DNA of 38,835 bases from positions 1 through 38,835 of the forward strand of contig QZKW01000090.1 in NCBI GenBank assembly GCA_003599885.1, in the 5' to 3' direction. Origin of the DNA: Desulfobacteraceae bacterium. GTDB lineage: Bacteria; Desulfobacterota; Desulfobacteria; Desulfobacterales; Desulfosalsimonadaceae. The position numbers were made by a program, and so were the translations under genes. The notes under the pieces were generated by a model that made no database searches, was not told the origin of the DNA, and was given only the letters and a program-made list of their open reading frames with translations. Below are positions 1-9,641 of this stretch, piece after piece. Positions within the stretch are counted from its first letter, which is position 1. The number at the start of each line of letters is the position of its first letter.

Positions 1-729
1 AAAATTTTCTCCGTCAAAAGTAGTATAATTCAAATCGTCTCTTTTCGACACATCCGCTGATATGGCAGCAAGCTTATGATTAAGTTCCTTATGCAGTTTG
101 TATCTATATTTCGGAGTGGCAGCCCATCTTGAGGGGTCTTTCTTAAAATCGGCTTTTCTTTCTATAGTATTTATCGTCCCGATAATAACATTTTGAATAG
201 CATGGCAGACTCTTGTGGTAGAACGTAAAATAACCGGAATCTCGTATTTCTCAGAAAATTCAAAAGCAACACTTACCGTATCTTTTGCTTCCTGAGGGCT
301 GGAAGGGTCAAAGACCGGGACTTTAGCAAACATGGCAAAAAAACGGCTGTCCTGCTCTGTTTGAGAAGAATGTGGGCCCGGGTCGTCACAGGACACAATA
401 ACCATACCGCCCTTTACACCGGTATAAGCGGCACTCATAAGAGAATCAGATGCCACATTCAGCCCTACCTGTTTCATAATAACAGCAGAACGCTTTCCTG
501 TAAGACTGGCGGCGAAAGCATTATCAAAGGCCACCTTCTCATTTGTAGACCATTCAATATAAATGTTTAAACCCAGTTGTTTTTTATACCTCACCACTTC
601 GGGAAGTATTTCGGAACTGGGAGTGCCGGGATAAGAGTAAACCACATGGCATCCGGCTTCGATTATACCTCTTGCAATTGCTCCGTTTCCGAGAAGATTT
701 TCTCTCTTCCCCTTAATTTCTTCTCTCAT
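1..729 (-). CDS. iorA: Indolepyruvate ferredoxin oxidoreductase, alpha subunit (5' part, runs off left edge)
   Basis: An open frame with no stop runs from an ATG at 729 to base 1, giving the first 243 residues of a protein normally 540-640 aa long. The N-terminus reads as the IorA/POR_N domain: a GNGAIARGIIEAG stretch, then SYPGTPSSEI and IEWSTNEKVAFDNA, then the KQVGLNVASD and SCDDPGPHSSQ blocks typical of IorA. The family oxidatively decarboxylates aryl-pyruvates from aromatic amino-acid breakdown to aryl-acetyl-CoA, reducing ferredoxin, using TPP and C-terminal Fe-S clusters (outside the window). The ribosome-binding site GAGGTG lies inside the last codons of the upstream ORF, whose stop is 2 nt before this ATG, so translation is probably coupled. 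The DNA is AT-rich compared with most of the window. The family call is firm; the partner iorB is not visible. Confidence 0.85.
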   Translation of the reverse strand, partial: MREEIKGKRENLLGNGAIARGIIEAGCHVVYSYPGTPSSEILPEVVRYKKQLGLNIYIEWSTNEKVAFDNAFAASLTGKRSAVIMKQVGLNVASDSLMSAAYTGVKGGMVIVSCDDPGPHSSQTEQDSRFFAMFAKVPVFDPSSPQEAKDTVSVAFEFSEKYEIPVILRSTTRVCHAIQNVIIGTINTIERKADFKKDPSRWAATPKYRYKLHKELNHKLAAISADVSKRDDLNYTTFDGENF

Positions 730-731
730 AA

Positions 732-2537
732 TCACACCTCTATTACACCATAATTCTTTCTGCAGATTTCTTCTATAAAATTTGTAGTGGATTTACCCGG
801 TATCTGTCTCATAATGACAACTTTTCCGCCGTAACTCTTAACCACAGGAAGTTCCGGTAAATCTTCTTCTTTATAATCTCCACCTTTAACATGAAAATCA
901 GGCTTCAATTTCTCTATTAAATTACATGGAAGCAGTTCTTTAAAAATAACTATATAATCTACAAATTCAAGGGAAGACAAAATTTGAGCCCTTTCAATTT
1001 CAGAAAGAAAGGGCCTGCTGCTGCCTTTCAATGATTGAACCGAAGTATCGCTGTTCAGTCCGATAATCAGAAAATCCCCCAGTTCTCTTGCTTCTTCAAG
1101 ATTCAGATCCAAAATATTTTTTATAAATCGAGAAAGATTTTCAGCCCTGAATGAACGCATGGAAACGGCTAAGTGCAAATCAGGGTTAAAATTTACATTC
1201 ACTTTTTGCTTTAACTCTTCGATTGATTCATAGGCTGAATATTCTGAATCTCTCAGATTTGGTGAAATATAAACCTCCCAATCTAAAAATTTATTTTTAA
1301 TCGCATTCACCCATTCAGATATTCCTGCTTCTCCTTTATTGATTTCTTGGCCTCCGCCGACCAAACAAATAATAACAGCCCAATCCTTATGCCTATCAAG
1401 GCACGAAATTAAAAATTCGGGTTCAGAACAATCAAAATCGGGCTTGTTCTTCTTCTGTTTCATGAAGCTTATAGTCTGTTGTTTATCCCAGGCTCTTTGA
1501 GCTTCATCAAAAATTGCTACATGATCATATGGAGGTTTGGGGTCTACCAAGTATGCATCTCGATAATGGTGTATTATTTGGATAAAAGTTTTGACACTTG
1601 CATTTGCTTTCCCTTTGGTAATTTTATTTCCCAGCTCTTTTTCTTTTCTAACCTTATCGCGTGTTAAGGCTTCCTGTAAAATTGCAACAAGCGGAGCATT
1701 GCCAGAAAGATATACACTTCTATTTTCTTTTTCTTTATCCGCATGGATAGTCGCAACCTTTAATCCAACCAGTGTTTTGCCTGCTCCAGGAACACCTGTA
1801 ACAAAGCATATTATTTTTTTTCTTTTTGCTCGCGCGAGATCAATAATTTTAGAAATTGAAGCAGTTGTATCTGTTAAATTTTTGGCAGATGCATCACTTC
1901 TTGTGATTTCATCAACGGAATGACTGTTGTAAAGAGAAATTGCCGCTTCAATGATTGTGGGCGTTGGAAAATAACTTCCTTTGGCGTATTCATTGCCATC
2001 TATGCGCTTGTTGTTATAAAAAAATGCGAGAGTATTTTTTATAACTTTATTTAAATCTCCTTTGCTCGTTCTTATTGGAAGTATTAAATTATCGTCATGC
2101 GATGTTGTTTGTATTTCTATAAAAGACTGTTTCGCTTCGGTGGCAATCAGAATTGGGGCTAATACTGCATTATGGCTTGGTTGGTGAAAATTTTTTAAAT
2201 CAAGTGCATAATCCCAAACTTGATCAATGTGATATTGATGGAATTTTTTCTCTCCAACTTTAAACTCGATCACAAAAACGATATTTTCTATAATCAAAAG
2301 AATATCAACTCTCTTGCCCATTCTGGGAATAGAAAATTCAAAAAAAATCTCCCCTTTATATCCATTAAGCGATTGTTTAAGAATTGGTATTTGTAATTCC
2401 CATGATTTATTTTGTTCAATGGTAGAATTAAATTGATCGGATATGGAAATAGAACCTATGATTTCCTCTTTACTTTTTAGCAAAAAAGATTCGATTGTAT
2501 CTTTGAAATAATAATTCAGCATCGTTTCTTTACTCAA
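732..2537 (-). CDS. Chimeric ORF: PD-(D/E)XK/DUF2075 ATPase fused to the C-terminal part of an RfaE2/HldE nucleotidyltransferase
   Basis: This 601-aa ORF joins two unrelated parts. Residues 1-479 are a DUF2075 (Schlafen-group-3-like helicase) protein. An N-terminal nuclease-like fold shows D78 and E91-x-K93, the Walker A motif is GVPGAGKT (248-255), the Walker B is IFDEAQRAW (342-350), and a GGGQEI motif follows. From about residue 480 (base 1100) the sequence switches to the ADP-heptose/heptose-1-phosphate nucleotidyltransferase tail: GLNSD, SSRP, ERAQIL, VDYIVIF, KPDFHVKGGDY, and a final GKSTTNFIEEI. The nucleotidyltransferase half lacks its first 35-40 residues, including the GxFDxxHxGH catalytic motif; the DUF2075 half lacks its usual C-terminal helicase portion. 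Both halves are therefore broken but stay in frame. It is either a deletion fusion or an assembly misjoin. Neither activity of the second half should be assumed; the nuclease/ATPase part could be functional. Confidence 0.75.
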   Translation of the reverse strand: MSKETMLNYYFKDTIESFLLKSKEEIIGSISISDQFNSTIEQNKSWELQIPILKQSLNGYKGEIFFEFSIPRMGKRVDILLIIENIVFVIEFKVGEKKFHQYHIDQVWDYALDLKNFHQPSHNAVLAPILIATEAKQSFIEIQTTSHDDNLILPIRTSKGDLNKVIKNTLAFFYNNKRIDGNEYAKGSYFPTPTIIEAAISLYNSHSVDEITRSDASAKNLTDTTASISKIIDLARAKRKKIICFVTGVPGAGKTLVGLKVATIHADKEKENRSVYLSGNAPLVAILQEALTRDKVRKEKELGNKITKGKANASVKTFIQIIHHYRDAYLVDPKPPYDHVAIFDEAQRAWDKQQTISFMKQKKNKPDFDCSEPEFLISCLDRHKDWAVIICLVGGGQEINKGEAGISEWVNAIKNKFLDWEVYISPNLRDSEYSAYESIEELKQKVNVNFNPDLHLAVSMRSFRAENLSRFIKNILDLNLEEARELGDFLIIGLNSDTSVQSLKGSSRPFLSEIERAQILSSLEFVDYIVIFKELLPCNLIEKLKPDFHVKGGDYKEEDLPELPVVKSYGGKVVIMRQIPGKSTTNFIEEICRKNYGVIEV

Positions 2538-2609
2538 AATTGATTACCGGTCAATGTTCCGGCATTATTTAAAAATTCGCGTTTTCGCTATCCTGCCCTG
2601 TATAGGTTC

Positions 2610-3434
2610 TTACCTCCAATGCACCTTCGGCATTTTCCGCTCGGGCAGCCGGTAATACCTGGGTTTGGCATATCCCAGCATCATGGCGTAATGATGGGAA
2701 TGACCTTCGGGTAATCCCAATGTTTCCTTTAGTGTCTGATTGGACTGAAGCCCCATTTGAATGATCCCGGCCCAGCAGGTGCCGATCCCTTTGGTTTGGG
2801 CTGCCAGTTCCAGATAGGACAGGGCCAGGCTCACATCGGTCATGCCGCCGACCGCTGTGGCAGGCGCTGACGCAATGACCAGGGCCGGGGCATTTCGCAA
2901 AACCACATCCATGCCGAAATCCCAGGCGGCAATAATCAGGGGAAAATACGGCGGGTAGTTCCCATCGGGATGGTTTTTCAGCAGCGTTTTCATGCCGTCC
3001 ACGGTCATGCCGGCGATGCTGCGGATTTTTTCCTTATCATTAAACACCGTCCATTCAACCCGCTGGCTGTTGCTGCCTGTGGGGGCATAGCGGGCGATTT
3101 CGATCAGTTGTTGAATCGTTTCCCGTTCAACCGGCTGGTCTTTAAAAAACCGGACCGACCGGCGGGAGCGTAAAAATTGAACCGCCTGTGCTTCACTGAT
3201 GACCAGCGCTTTGTCAATGGGCGGGCATGATTCAATGGGGACCTTTTCATGACTGAGGGCGCCGTGGGGACAAACGGCAACGCAGTGGCCGCAGAGCAGG
3301 CAGACCTGTTCGCCGCCGGGTACTATTTCCGGTATGCTGTCCTTGTCTTTCTGGTGGAGGATGGCCACCGGGCATTCGCTGACGCAGATGCCGTCTTTTT
3401 TGCACTTTTTTTCGTCGATAATTATTAAACCCAT
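2610..3434 (-). CDS. Nitroreductase-family flavoprotein with N-terminal two-cluster ferredoxin domain
   Basis: The 274-aa protein starts with a bacterial ferredoxin domain: a first cluster set C11-x5-C17-x3-C21-P and a second CLLCGHCVAVCP (Cx2Cx2Cx3CP), predicting two 4Fe-4S clusters. From about residue 85 it is a nitroreductase fold with the FMN-contact run RRSVR, then APTGSNSQ, and a C-terminal GIGTCWAG block. Proteins of this build are common in anaerobes, where they are thought to reduce unsaturated or nitro-type substrates with electrons from ferredoxin; the substrate here is unknown. A GGGAG ribosome-binding site precedes the ATG. It follows the sensor kinase gene by 24 nt, so the two are probably cotranscribed. 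It is more GC-rich than the adjoining ORF at 732-2537. Confidence 0.88.
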   Translation of the reverse strand: MGLIIIDEKKCKKDGICVSECPVAILHQKDKDSIPEIVPGGEQVCLLCGHCVAVCPHGALSHEKVPIESCPPIDKALVISEAQAVQFLRSRRSVRFFKDQPVERETIQQLIEIARYAPTGSNSQRVEWTVFNDKEKIRSIAGMTVDGMKTLLKNHPDGNYPPYFPLIIAAWDFGMDVVLRNAPALVIASAPATAVGGMTDVSLALSYLELAAQTKGIGTCWAGIIQMGLQSNQTLKETLGLPEGHSHHYAMMLGYAKPRYYRLPERKMPKVHWR

Positions 3435-3458
3435 TTTTTCTCCCGTATCCTCTAAAAT

Positions 3459-6158
3459 TTACCCGCATCTTTCAGGTGATACTGCTCTCTGTTTTGTTAA
3501 CTCTTCCTTAATCGCCAGCCCGATTTTTTCTATTGTAACCGGCTTTTTAATATATTTGCCAGCACCGAGAGACTGAGCTTTTTTTACGTCCTCAGTCTCG
3601 GAAAAACCACTGAGTATTATAGCTTTCTGACCCGGATGAATTTTTATTATCCATTTATAGGTTTCATAGCCGCTTATTCCCGGATCCATAATCATATCAA
3701 GCAAAACTAAATCTACCGAATTGTGTGCCAAATATTCAACGGCTTCTTCGCCGCTGGAGACAGATATCGATTGATAGCCAAGTTTATCAAGAATTTTACA
3801 GGAAATCTCCCGCTGGGTTTCTACATCATCCACCACTAAAATAGTTTCTCCGGCGCCTTTATAGCTATCAATGAATAGCGGCTTATCTTTTTGAAATATT
3901 TCATCTCTTGTTATGGGAAGGTACACGTCAAACCGTGTACCGCTTTCACCTGTTTTTATGTCTATGTAGCCCTGGTGGTCTTGTATTACATTCCAGACAA
4001 CCGCCAAACCCAGACCCGTTCCGCTTCGACCCATTACTTTTTTTGTGTAGAACGGTTCAAAAATCCTTTCAAGATCCTGGTTTGATATTCCTGTGCCATT
4101 GTCAGATATGGCTAAAACAGCATATTCACCGATACTGACTTCATCATAACCCCTTAACGGTTTATCAATAAACCGGTTCTCTGTCGATACCTCCACAGTG
4201 CCGGTTCCCTGGATCGCTTCAAAAGCATTGACCATGAGATTCATCACAATTTTTCTGATGTGCAAATGAAATGCGCGCACGTTAAGCAGATCATCCGCCA
4301 AAAAGGTGTTCACATGAATGTGAGGATAAAACTGTTTGAGTTTTTTAAACTCGGGGGAAATCAAATAATCATTCACAAGATCATTTAACTTCAGGGGCTC
4401 TTTTGTTGTTGCCACCCCTCTTGCAACAGTTAAGAGGTCCTGGACAATGGAGACGGCTCTATGGCCTGACTCCATAATCGTAATCATCGGCTCTCTTAAT
4501 TTGCTGTTTTCGGGAAGATCAATGAGGATCAATTCCGGATAGGTCACAATTCCGGATAGAACGTTATTTAAGTCGTGTGCAACTCCACCGGCCAAAAGGC
4601 CGAGAGATTCCATTTTTTGCAATCGGGTTATTTTTTCCTGACTCTCTTGCAGTTTTTTTTCCGCTTGTTTTCGTTCGGAAATATCTCTTCCAACACCTAT
4701 GATCGCAACGACATTTTCATTCTCATCCAGCACTGCTGTGTTCATCCATGAAAGCCATTTCCAATCGTCTTTGGTCATGGCCCGTTGTTCCATGTAAGCG
4801 GAATAAGGTGGCCGGAAAAGGGCCTTCATTGCATCTTCCGTTGATTTCCGATCATCTTCATGGACAAGCGGCATAAAGCTTTTTCCGATTAATTCCGCCT
4901 CGGTTTTTCCAAACATTCTGCAATAAGACGGACTAACGAACAGCAATTTCCCGTCAACATCGATTTTGACCACCATATCGGTTTGGTTATTCACTAATAA
5001 TTGGTAATGCTCCTTGCTTTCCCTTAACGCTTTTTCGATTTTACGGCGCATGGTGATATTGACGGCCAGTGATAATACAAGTGATATCAAAACGAATATA
5101 ACTGTAGCGATCGCCCAGATCAGCGCTTTATGAGATTGGTATAAGGTTGGCGGTGGTTTGTTATAGAGTATGCTCTCAGGAGGTACTAAGGAGAGATCGA
5201 TATGGTATCTTTTCAGAAGGAGATAGTCGAACATGAACCGATTCGGACTGTTTTTCTCCACAGGGATCTGAGTGACGCTTTCACCGTCCAATATACGTTT
5301 AACCAATTTTGCCGCAGCCTGCCCCTGATGAAACCCGCTCACGCACTTGCCTCCAGTGAGTCCTTTGTTTATCATCCATTCTGAACGGCCAAAAATCGGT
5401 ACGGCGCTTTTGTAGAATGCTTCGGATAAATTGTCAGGGGAAATCGCCCGACCCATGCCATCTTCCCAGAATGAAATAAAAAAAACAAAGTCATCCCCAG
5501 GCAGTTTTGATAAACTGTTTGCGAGCTCGGTCAGCGATATATCAGTCAAAAAATGCACATTTAAATTTGGCAGTTGTTGCTCAAGTGCTTGAAGCAGGCC
5601 TTCCAGATTAATTTTGGCGGTGGACGTGTTATCGAGAATTACATGAACCGATTTGGCTTTCTGAAAAACCAATGAGGCAAAAGCCAGCGTTTCCTGGAAG
5701 TCTCCTTTCTCGATGACGCCGGTAACCAAGGGCTTATCTGCAATCTCACGGGGTTCGAAATGATTAACCCCGCAAAACACCAAGGGGGCGTTCTTAAACA
5801 GCTCCGTCTGTTTTTCCAGTACAAAACGATACGCATTATCATCGGATGTGAGAATAACATCGAATGGCGTATTGTCATATTTCATGGAATATATCTCAGC
5901 TAACGCCCCGTAATACGCTTCTGTGTCAATCCGCTTAGTGTCCATGTATTCAACGACAAGATCCAACTCAGATATGCTGTCAAGTTCTGACTCTATACCG
6001 CTTAGCAAGCTGTCCGTCCATGCCGCCTTATGGTAAGAATTCAGAACCAGGATGGTCTTGGGCGGATGCTGGGCCCAATTGTAATGGGGTGGCATACAGA
6101 CAAAAAATAAGCTTATAAAAATGAAAAATACATTTTTCCGGATAAAAAAACTCAACAT
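3459..6158 (-). CDS. Membrane-bound hybrid sensor histidine kinase with ABC-type periplasmic sensor, PAS and receiver domains
   Basis: This is an 899-aa protein. Residues 1-30 form a signal/first membrane segment. Residues 35-330 resemble the periplasmic ABC_sub_bind family ([10 protein letters not shown] start, a TSDDNAY stretch, a VFCGVNHF core). A second membrane segment lies at about 345-368, a PAS/PAC domain at 380-498, then a HisKA segment with phosphoacceptor H528 in VAHDLNN, and a HATPase domain with N-box N644, G1 D686-N-G-T-G and G2 GTGLGLAV (713-720). A C-terminal receiver domain has acidic pair D777/D778, phospho-acceptor D821 and lysine K871 or K872. All catalytic residues are present, so it should autophosphorylate and pass phosphate to its own receiver. 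The receiver is the only output, so a downstream regulator must act elsewhere. The ligand is unknown; oxidised small organics or a substrate of the neighbouring nitroreductase are guesses. Confidence 0.92.
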   Translation of the reverse strand: MLSFFIRKNVFFIFISLFFVCMPPHYNWAQHPPKTILVLNSYHKAAWTDSLLSGIESELDSISELDLVVEYMDTKRIDTEAYYGALAEIYSMKYDNTPFDVILTSDDNAYRFVLEKQTELFKNAPLVFCGVNHFEPREIADKPLVTGVIEKGDFQETLAFASLVFQKAKSVHVILDNTSTAKINLEGLLQALEQQLPNLNVHFLTDISLTELANSLSKLPGDDFVFFISFWEDGMGRAISPDNLSEAFYKSAVPIFGRSEWMINKGLTGGKCVSGFHQGQAAAKLVKRILDGESVTQIPVEKNSPNRFMFDYLLLKRYHIDLSLVPPESILYNKPPPTLYQSHKALIWAIATVIFVLISLVLSLAVNITMRRKIEKALRESKEHYQLLVNNQTDMVVKIDVDGKLLFVSPSYCRMFGKTEAELIGKSFMPLVHEDDRKSTEDAMKALFRPPYSAYMEQRAMTKDDWKWLSWMNTAVLDENENVVAIIGVGRDISERKQAEKKLQESQEKITRLQKMESLGLLAGGVAHDLNNVLSGIVTYPELILIDLPENSKLREPMITIMESGHRAVSIVQDLLTVARGVATTKEPLKLNDLVNDYLISPEFKKLKQFYPHIHVNTFLADDLLNVRAFHLHIRKIVMNLMVNAFEAIQGTGTVEVSTENRFIDKPLRGYDEVSIGEYAVLAISDNGTGISNQDLERIFEPFYTKKVMGRSGTGLGLAVVWNVIQDHQGYIDIKTGESGTRFDVYLPITRDEIFQKDKPLFIDSYKGAGETILVVDDVETQREISCKILDKLGYQSISVSSGEEAVEYLAHNSVDLVLLDMIMDPGISGYETYKWIIKIHPGQKAIILSGFSETEDVKKAQSLGAGKYIKKPVTIEKIGLAIKEELTKQRAVSPERCG

Positions 6159-6233
6159 TCTCTATTACCTGTCAGCTAAATTCTGTATTCGTTAAAGGGC
6201 AAGCAGACCATCCGGGGAAACCGTATGTTTCAA

Positions 6234-6725
6234 TCATTTCCCGGCAATCAATACGTCGATGGCATAGGTCAGTTCATTAAACACCCGGTCCTGATCTTCC
6301 ACCTGGGATGCGGAGGTGATGGCATCCAGCTCATGATACTGGTATTTCCAGCCCGGATCTCCGGCAGTGTAAAGCAGCACCACGTTTTTGCAGTTTTCGG
6401 TTTTTTCAAGAAACGATTTCAAGGAAAAATTCCACATCGACCAGGCCTGGACCGAATCAATGACAAGGATGGCATCATAGTCATCACATTGCAGCCGGTC
6501 CAGTTTGTCCATGTTGACAAGACTGACATTTCCCCGGTCTTTGTACCGGTCAACGATTCGTGAAATAATGTCTGCCTTGAATTCACTGGTCACCCCGGTA
6601 ATGAGCAGGGTATATTTCGGGTTTTCAGTGACAAACTGCTGTTCCGGAATTTTTGTTACGCAGGAGAGGATGAGCATTAAACCCAGGACGATGATGGCGG
6701 GCTTATTTTTGCTGATTTGGTGCAT
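6234..6725 (-). CDS. Small predicted lipoprotein of unknown function
   Basis: The 163-aa protein has a hydrophobic leader ending in the lipobox LILSC, with C22 as the likely lipidated residue. The mature part alternates beta-like and helical stretches (a TLLITGVTS strand, an AILVIDSVQAW strand, a VVLLYTAGDP strand), which suggests a small flavodoxin-like or Rossmann-like alpha/beta fold, but no family motif is recognised. A strong AAGGAGG site precedes the ATG at 6725. It lies 17 nt after the beta-propeller gene, so the two probably share a transcript, and 75 nt before the sensor-kinase gene. A periplasmic accessory role to one of these is possible but only inferred from position. Confidence 0.75.
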   Translation of the reverse strand: MHQISKNKPAIIVLGLMLILSCVTKIPEQQFVTENPKYTLLITGVTSEFKADIISRIVDRYKDRGNVSLVNMDKLDRLQCDDYDAILVIDSVQAWSMWNFSLKSFLEKTENCKNVVLLYTAGDPGWKYQYHELDAITSASQVEDQDRVFNELTYAIDVLIAGK

Positions 6726-6742
6726 TATGTCCTCCTTAAAGA

Positions 6743-7909
6743 TTATTGTCCGGGAACGCCCGGCACCCCCGGCTTGAATCGATATATCTGATAAGGCCCG
6801 TGGGACGTTATAGAACCGGGGGTCTTGCCGATAACCTGGTGAAGCGCGCTGCAGGTAACATACAGCCAGCCGTCCGGCCCATATCCAAGCCCGTCCGGCC
6901 AGCGGATATTCGAATCTTTTAAAAGGGTTTCAAGCTTTCCGTCTGACCGGAGCCGGACAATGGCCGAGTGCTCCGGATCAGTGATGTAAATATTGCCGGC
7001 CACATCCATTGTCAGGCCGTCGCTCATGGTCTTTAAGGCAAATTTTTCCACATGGCTGCTTAACTGGATGGATGACAGCGACGCGTCTTTTAAAAATTTT
7101 GTTTGAATCCTGTACATATAATTATTTGTCACAGGGGCATAATACAGCCACTCCCCGGATTTATCGAGAGCAATGGAATCCACGCCGGGACGGATGGCGA
7201 ATATGCCGAAAACCAGCATCTTCCGTCCCTGGACCACGGGTATAAAATCTTCCGGCATGACGGAGATATCATTTTCCAGGACTCTCCGGCATTGCCGGCT
7301 TTTGATGTTGTAAACCAGAATTGCCGGGGTTTTCGCAAATATGGACGCATCGGCAATATAGATGTTTTCACCGGCAGGATCGATTTGAAAGTCATTGAGG
7401 TGAGAACCCGGCCCGGCAGTTGATCCGGAAAAATCAAACTGATGAATCAGCCTGTCCGTTTTAAGATCAAAGGCCAGCAGGCGCGGCTGTCCCATGCCGT
7501 GATTGGCCAGATCCAGGGTCCAGAGACGGTTCCGGCTGTCTATCCTGACCGACAAAACGGTGTCAAAATAAACTTCGGATTTACCGTCCCCCTGAAACGC
7601 AATTGACGGATACGGCACAATCTTGCCGTCAACCAGCTCTGCTACGCGAATATCCGGACGGCCTTCCGGATGAAAGGAAAAGAATAGTCTGCCATCGGAT
7701 GAAACCGCCAAATTGCCGGGCGGTTTGGGAAGATCAACAACTTTTTCCACCACATCAAAAGCGAACAGCGGTTTTGCTGTTCGGTCGGGAAAATCCGCTG
7801 TCCCCCCGCCATATCGAATCCGGATGATCAGGAGAGCGGCAATAACAACAACGGCTAAAACGCTTAAGCAGACTGCAATAAATCGCCTGAATGTTCTTTT
7901 TCCGCTCAT
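6743..7909 (-). CDS. Membrane-anchored beta-propeller protein, MRJP/yellow or SMP-30-like
   Basis: The 388-aa product has one N-terminal membrane anchor (about residues 11-30) after a basic start, so the body should sit in the periplasm. The body resembles the major royal jelly protein/yellow and SMP-30 gluconolactonase propellers: repeated blade motifs such as NLAVSSDGRLFFSFHPEG, then LWTLDLANHGMG, LNDFQIDPAGENIYIAD, MSDGLTMDVAGNIYITD and WPDGLGYGPDGWLYVT. Members of this superfamily bind small molecules or hydrolyse lactones; none of the catalytic metal ligands can be assigned with confidence here. A GGAGG site lies just before the ATG. It is first in a minus-strand run with the small lipoprotein. 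Confidence 0.82.
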   Translation of the reverse strand: MSGKRTFRRFIAVCLSVLAVVVIAALLIIRIRYGGGTADFPDRTAKPLFAFDVVEKVVDLPKPPGNLAVSSDGRLFFSFHPEGRPDIRVAELVDGKIVPYPSIAFQGDGKSEVYFDTVLSVRIDSRNRLWTLDLANHGMGQPRLLAFDLKTDRLIHQFDFSGSTAGPGSHLNDFQIDPAGENIYIADASIFAKTPAILVYNIKSRQCRRVLENDISVMPEDFIPVVQGRKMLVFGIFAIRPGVDSIALDKSGEWLYYAPVTNNYMYRIQTKFLKDASLSSIQLSSHVEKFALKTMSDGLTMDVAGNIYITDPEHSAIVRLRSDGKLETLLKDSNIRWPDGLGYGPDGWLYVTCSALHQVIGKTPGSITSHGPYQIYRFKPGVPGVPGQ

Positions 7910-8091
7910 GATGCCTCCGCCGGGATTCTTGTTGAACGGTTTAAATTTCCGGAAGTGTATACTAAACGGATCGACGGCACAAGCATTTAGTTTTTATATA
8001 AATTTTTCAGGCACATCAGGAAAAACAGATTAGAACAGGGTGAAAGCCGCAGAATAGGGCATGCATAGTGGCGGGCAGGGTTGTCCGCCTG

Positions 8092-9549
8092 CTAACCGAT
8101 CCCGCCCATGCACAAATATTTGATTTCCAGGTATTCGTCAATGCCGTGCCGGGAGCCTTCCCGTCCGAAACCGGATTCCTTCATGCCGCCGAAAGGGGCC
8201 ACTTCGTTGGACATCATGCCTGTATTGACGCCCACCATGCCGTATTCCAGGGCATCCGTCACCCGCCAGATCCGGCCCATGTCCCGGGTGTAGAGATAGG
8301 CTGCCAGTCCGTAAGGGGTGTCGTTTGCCATGCGCACTGCCTCCGCCTCGGAATCGAAACGGAATATCGGGGCCACCGGGCCGAAGGTTTCTTCTCTGGC
8401 GATGCGCATGTCCGGGGTGACGCCGGCCAGCACGGTGGGTTCGAAAAATGTGCCTCCAAGGGCATGGCGGCAGCCGCCGGTGAGCAGTCTCGCGCCCTTG
8501 TCCAGGGCATCCTGTATCTGGGCCTCCACTTTCTCCACCGCCTTCATGTCAATCAAAGGGCCCTGCTGGGCGTCTGCTGAAAACCCATCCCCGACCCTCA
8601 GGCCTTTGGCCTTTTCCGCCAGGCGGTGCGCGAATTCTTCTTCAATGCCTGCTTCCACCAGAAACCGGTTGGCGCAGATGCAGGTCTGACCGCTGTTGCG
8701 GTATTTGGACGTCATCGCGCCCTCAATGGCCGCATCCATGTCCGCATCCGAAAACACGATAAACGGCGCATGGCCCCCCAGCTCCAGGGACAACCGCTTC
8801 ACGGTGTTCGCGCACTGCCGCATGAGGTGCTTGCCGGTTTCGGTGGAACCGGTAAAGCTCAGTTTGCGCACCAGGGGGTTGGCCGTCAGTTCCTCGCCGA
8901 TATTCGCGGCATCGCCGGTCACCACATTGAAGACGCCTGCCGGAATACCTGCACGACTGGCAAGCTCCGCAAGGGCCAGGGCGGAAAAAGGGGTTTTGGA
9001 TGCGGGCTTGACCACGATGGTGCACCCGGCGGCAAGGGCGGGCGCGGCTTTCCGGGTGATCATGGCTGACGGGAAATTCCATGGGGTGATGGCCGCGCAC
9101 ACCCCCACCGGCATCCGGGTGGTCACGAGCCGCTGTCCGGCGGCAGGGGAGGGAATCACCTCGCCGTATACCCGCTTGCCTTCTTCCGCGAACCATTCGA
9201 TAAACGAGGCGGCATAGGCGATTTCACCCCGGGATTCCGCAAGGGGTTTGCCCTGTTCGGCGGTCATGAGGATTGCGAGATCTTCGCGGTTGGCCAGCAT
9301 CAGGTCATGCCAGCGGCGCAAAATGGCGGCCCGTTCCCTGGCAGTGCGGGTCCGCCAGTCCACCCATGCGGCACTTGCCGCATCAACGGCCTGCCCTGTC
9401 TCTTCACGGCCCATCAACGGTACGGTGCCGATGGCCTCATTGGTTGAGGGGTTGAGCACCGTCATGACCCGGCCTGAACCGGCGTCTGCCCATCCGCCGT
9501 TGATGTATGCCTGCTCCCGAAAAAGCTGGGAATCGGAAAGTTTCATCAT
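8092..9549 (-). CDS. gabD: NAD(P)-dependent succinate-semialdehyde dehydrogenase
   Basis: The protein oxidises succinate semialdehyde to succinate, the last step of the GABA shunt, in the cytoplasm. It matches E. coli GabD nearly end to end: PWNFP with N158, general base E256 in LSLELGG, catalytic C290 in NSGQTC, EETFGP and the C-terminal EVAPFGGMKESGFGREGS. The frame opens upstream to 9657, but the added residues resemble nothing and overlap a palindrome. The ATG pair at 9549/9546 gives 485 or 484 aa, the usual length, and aligns with the E. coli start; an AAGGA lies about 10 nt before 9549. No gabT or GABA permease is in the window, so the source of the semialdehyde is unknown. It is divergent from the VIT/VWA gene. 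Confidence 0.93.
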   Translation of the reverse strand: MMKLSDSQLFREQAYINGGWADAGSGRVMTVLNPSTNEAIGTVPLMGREETGQAVDAASAAWVDWRTRTARERAAILRRWHDLMLANREDLAILMTAEQGKPLAESRGEIAYAASFIEWFAEEGKRVYGEVIPSPAAGQRLVTTRMPVGVCAAITPWNFPSAMITRKAAPALAAGCTIVVKPASKTPFSALALAELASRAGIPAGVFNVVTGDAANIGEELTANPLVRKLSFTGSTETGKHLMRQCANTVKRLSLELGGHAPFIVFSDADMDAAIEGAMTSKYRNSGQTCICANRFLVEAGIEEEFAHRLAEKAKGLRVGDGFSADAQQGPLIDMKAVEKVEAQIQDALDKGARLLTGGCRHALGGTFFEPTVLAGVTPDMRIAREETFGPVAPIFRFDSEAEAVRMANDTPYGLAAYLYTRDMGRIWRVTDALEYGMVGVNTGMMSNEVAPFGGMKESGFGREGSRHGIDEYLEIKYLCMGGIG

Positions 9550-9641
9550 TGCTTGGTTTTCCTTTTTCTGTCGATCAGATGGAGGTGCAGATAGCCCACC
9601 GATTGCAGGCCGGGGCCATTGGTATAGATCTGATAGTCCGC

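Noticed and set aside
361-570. A 69-aa plus-strand ORF at the left end
   Set aside because: It lies antisense to iorA, whose minus-strand frame is open to the window edge and strongly conserved.
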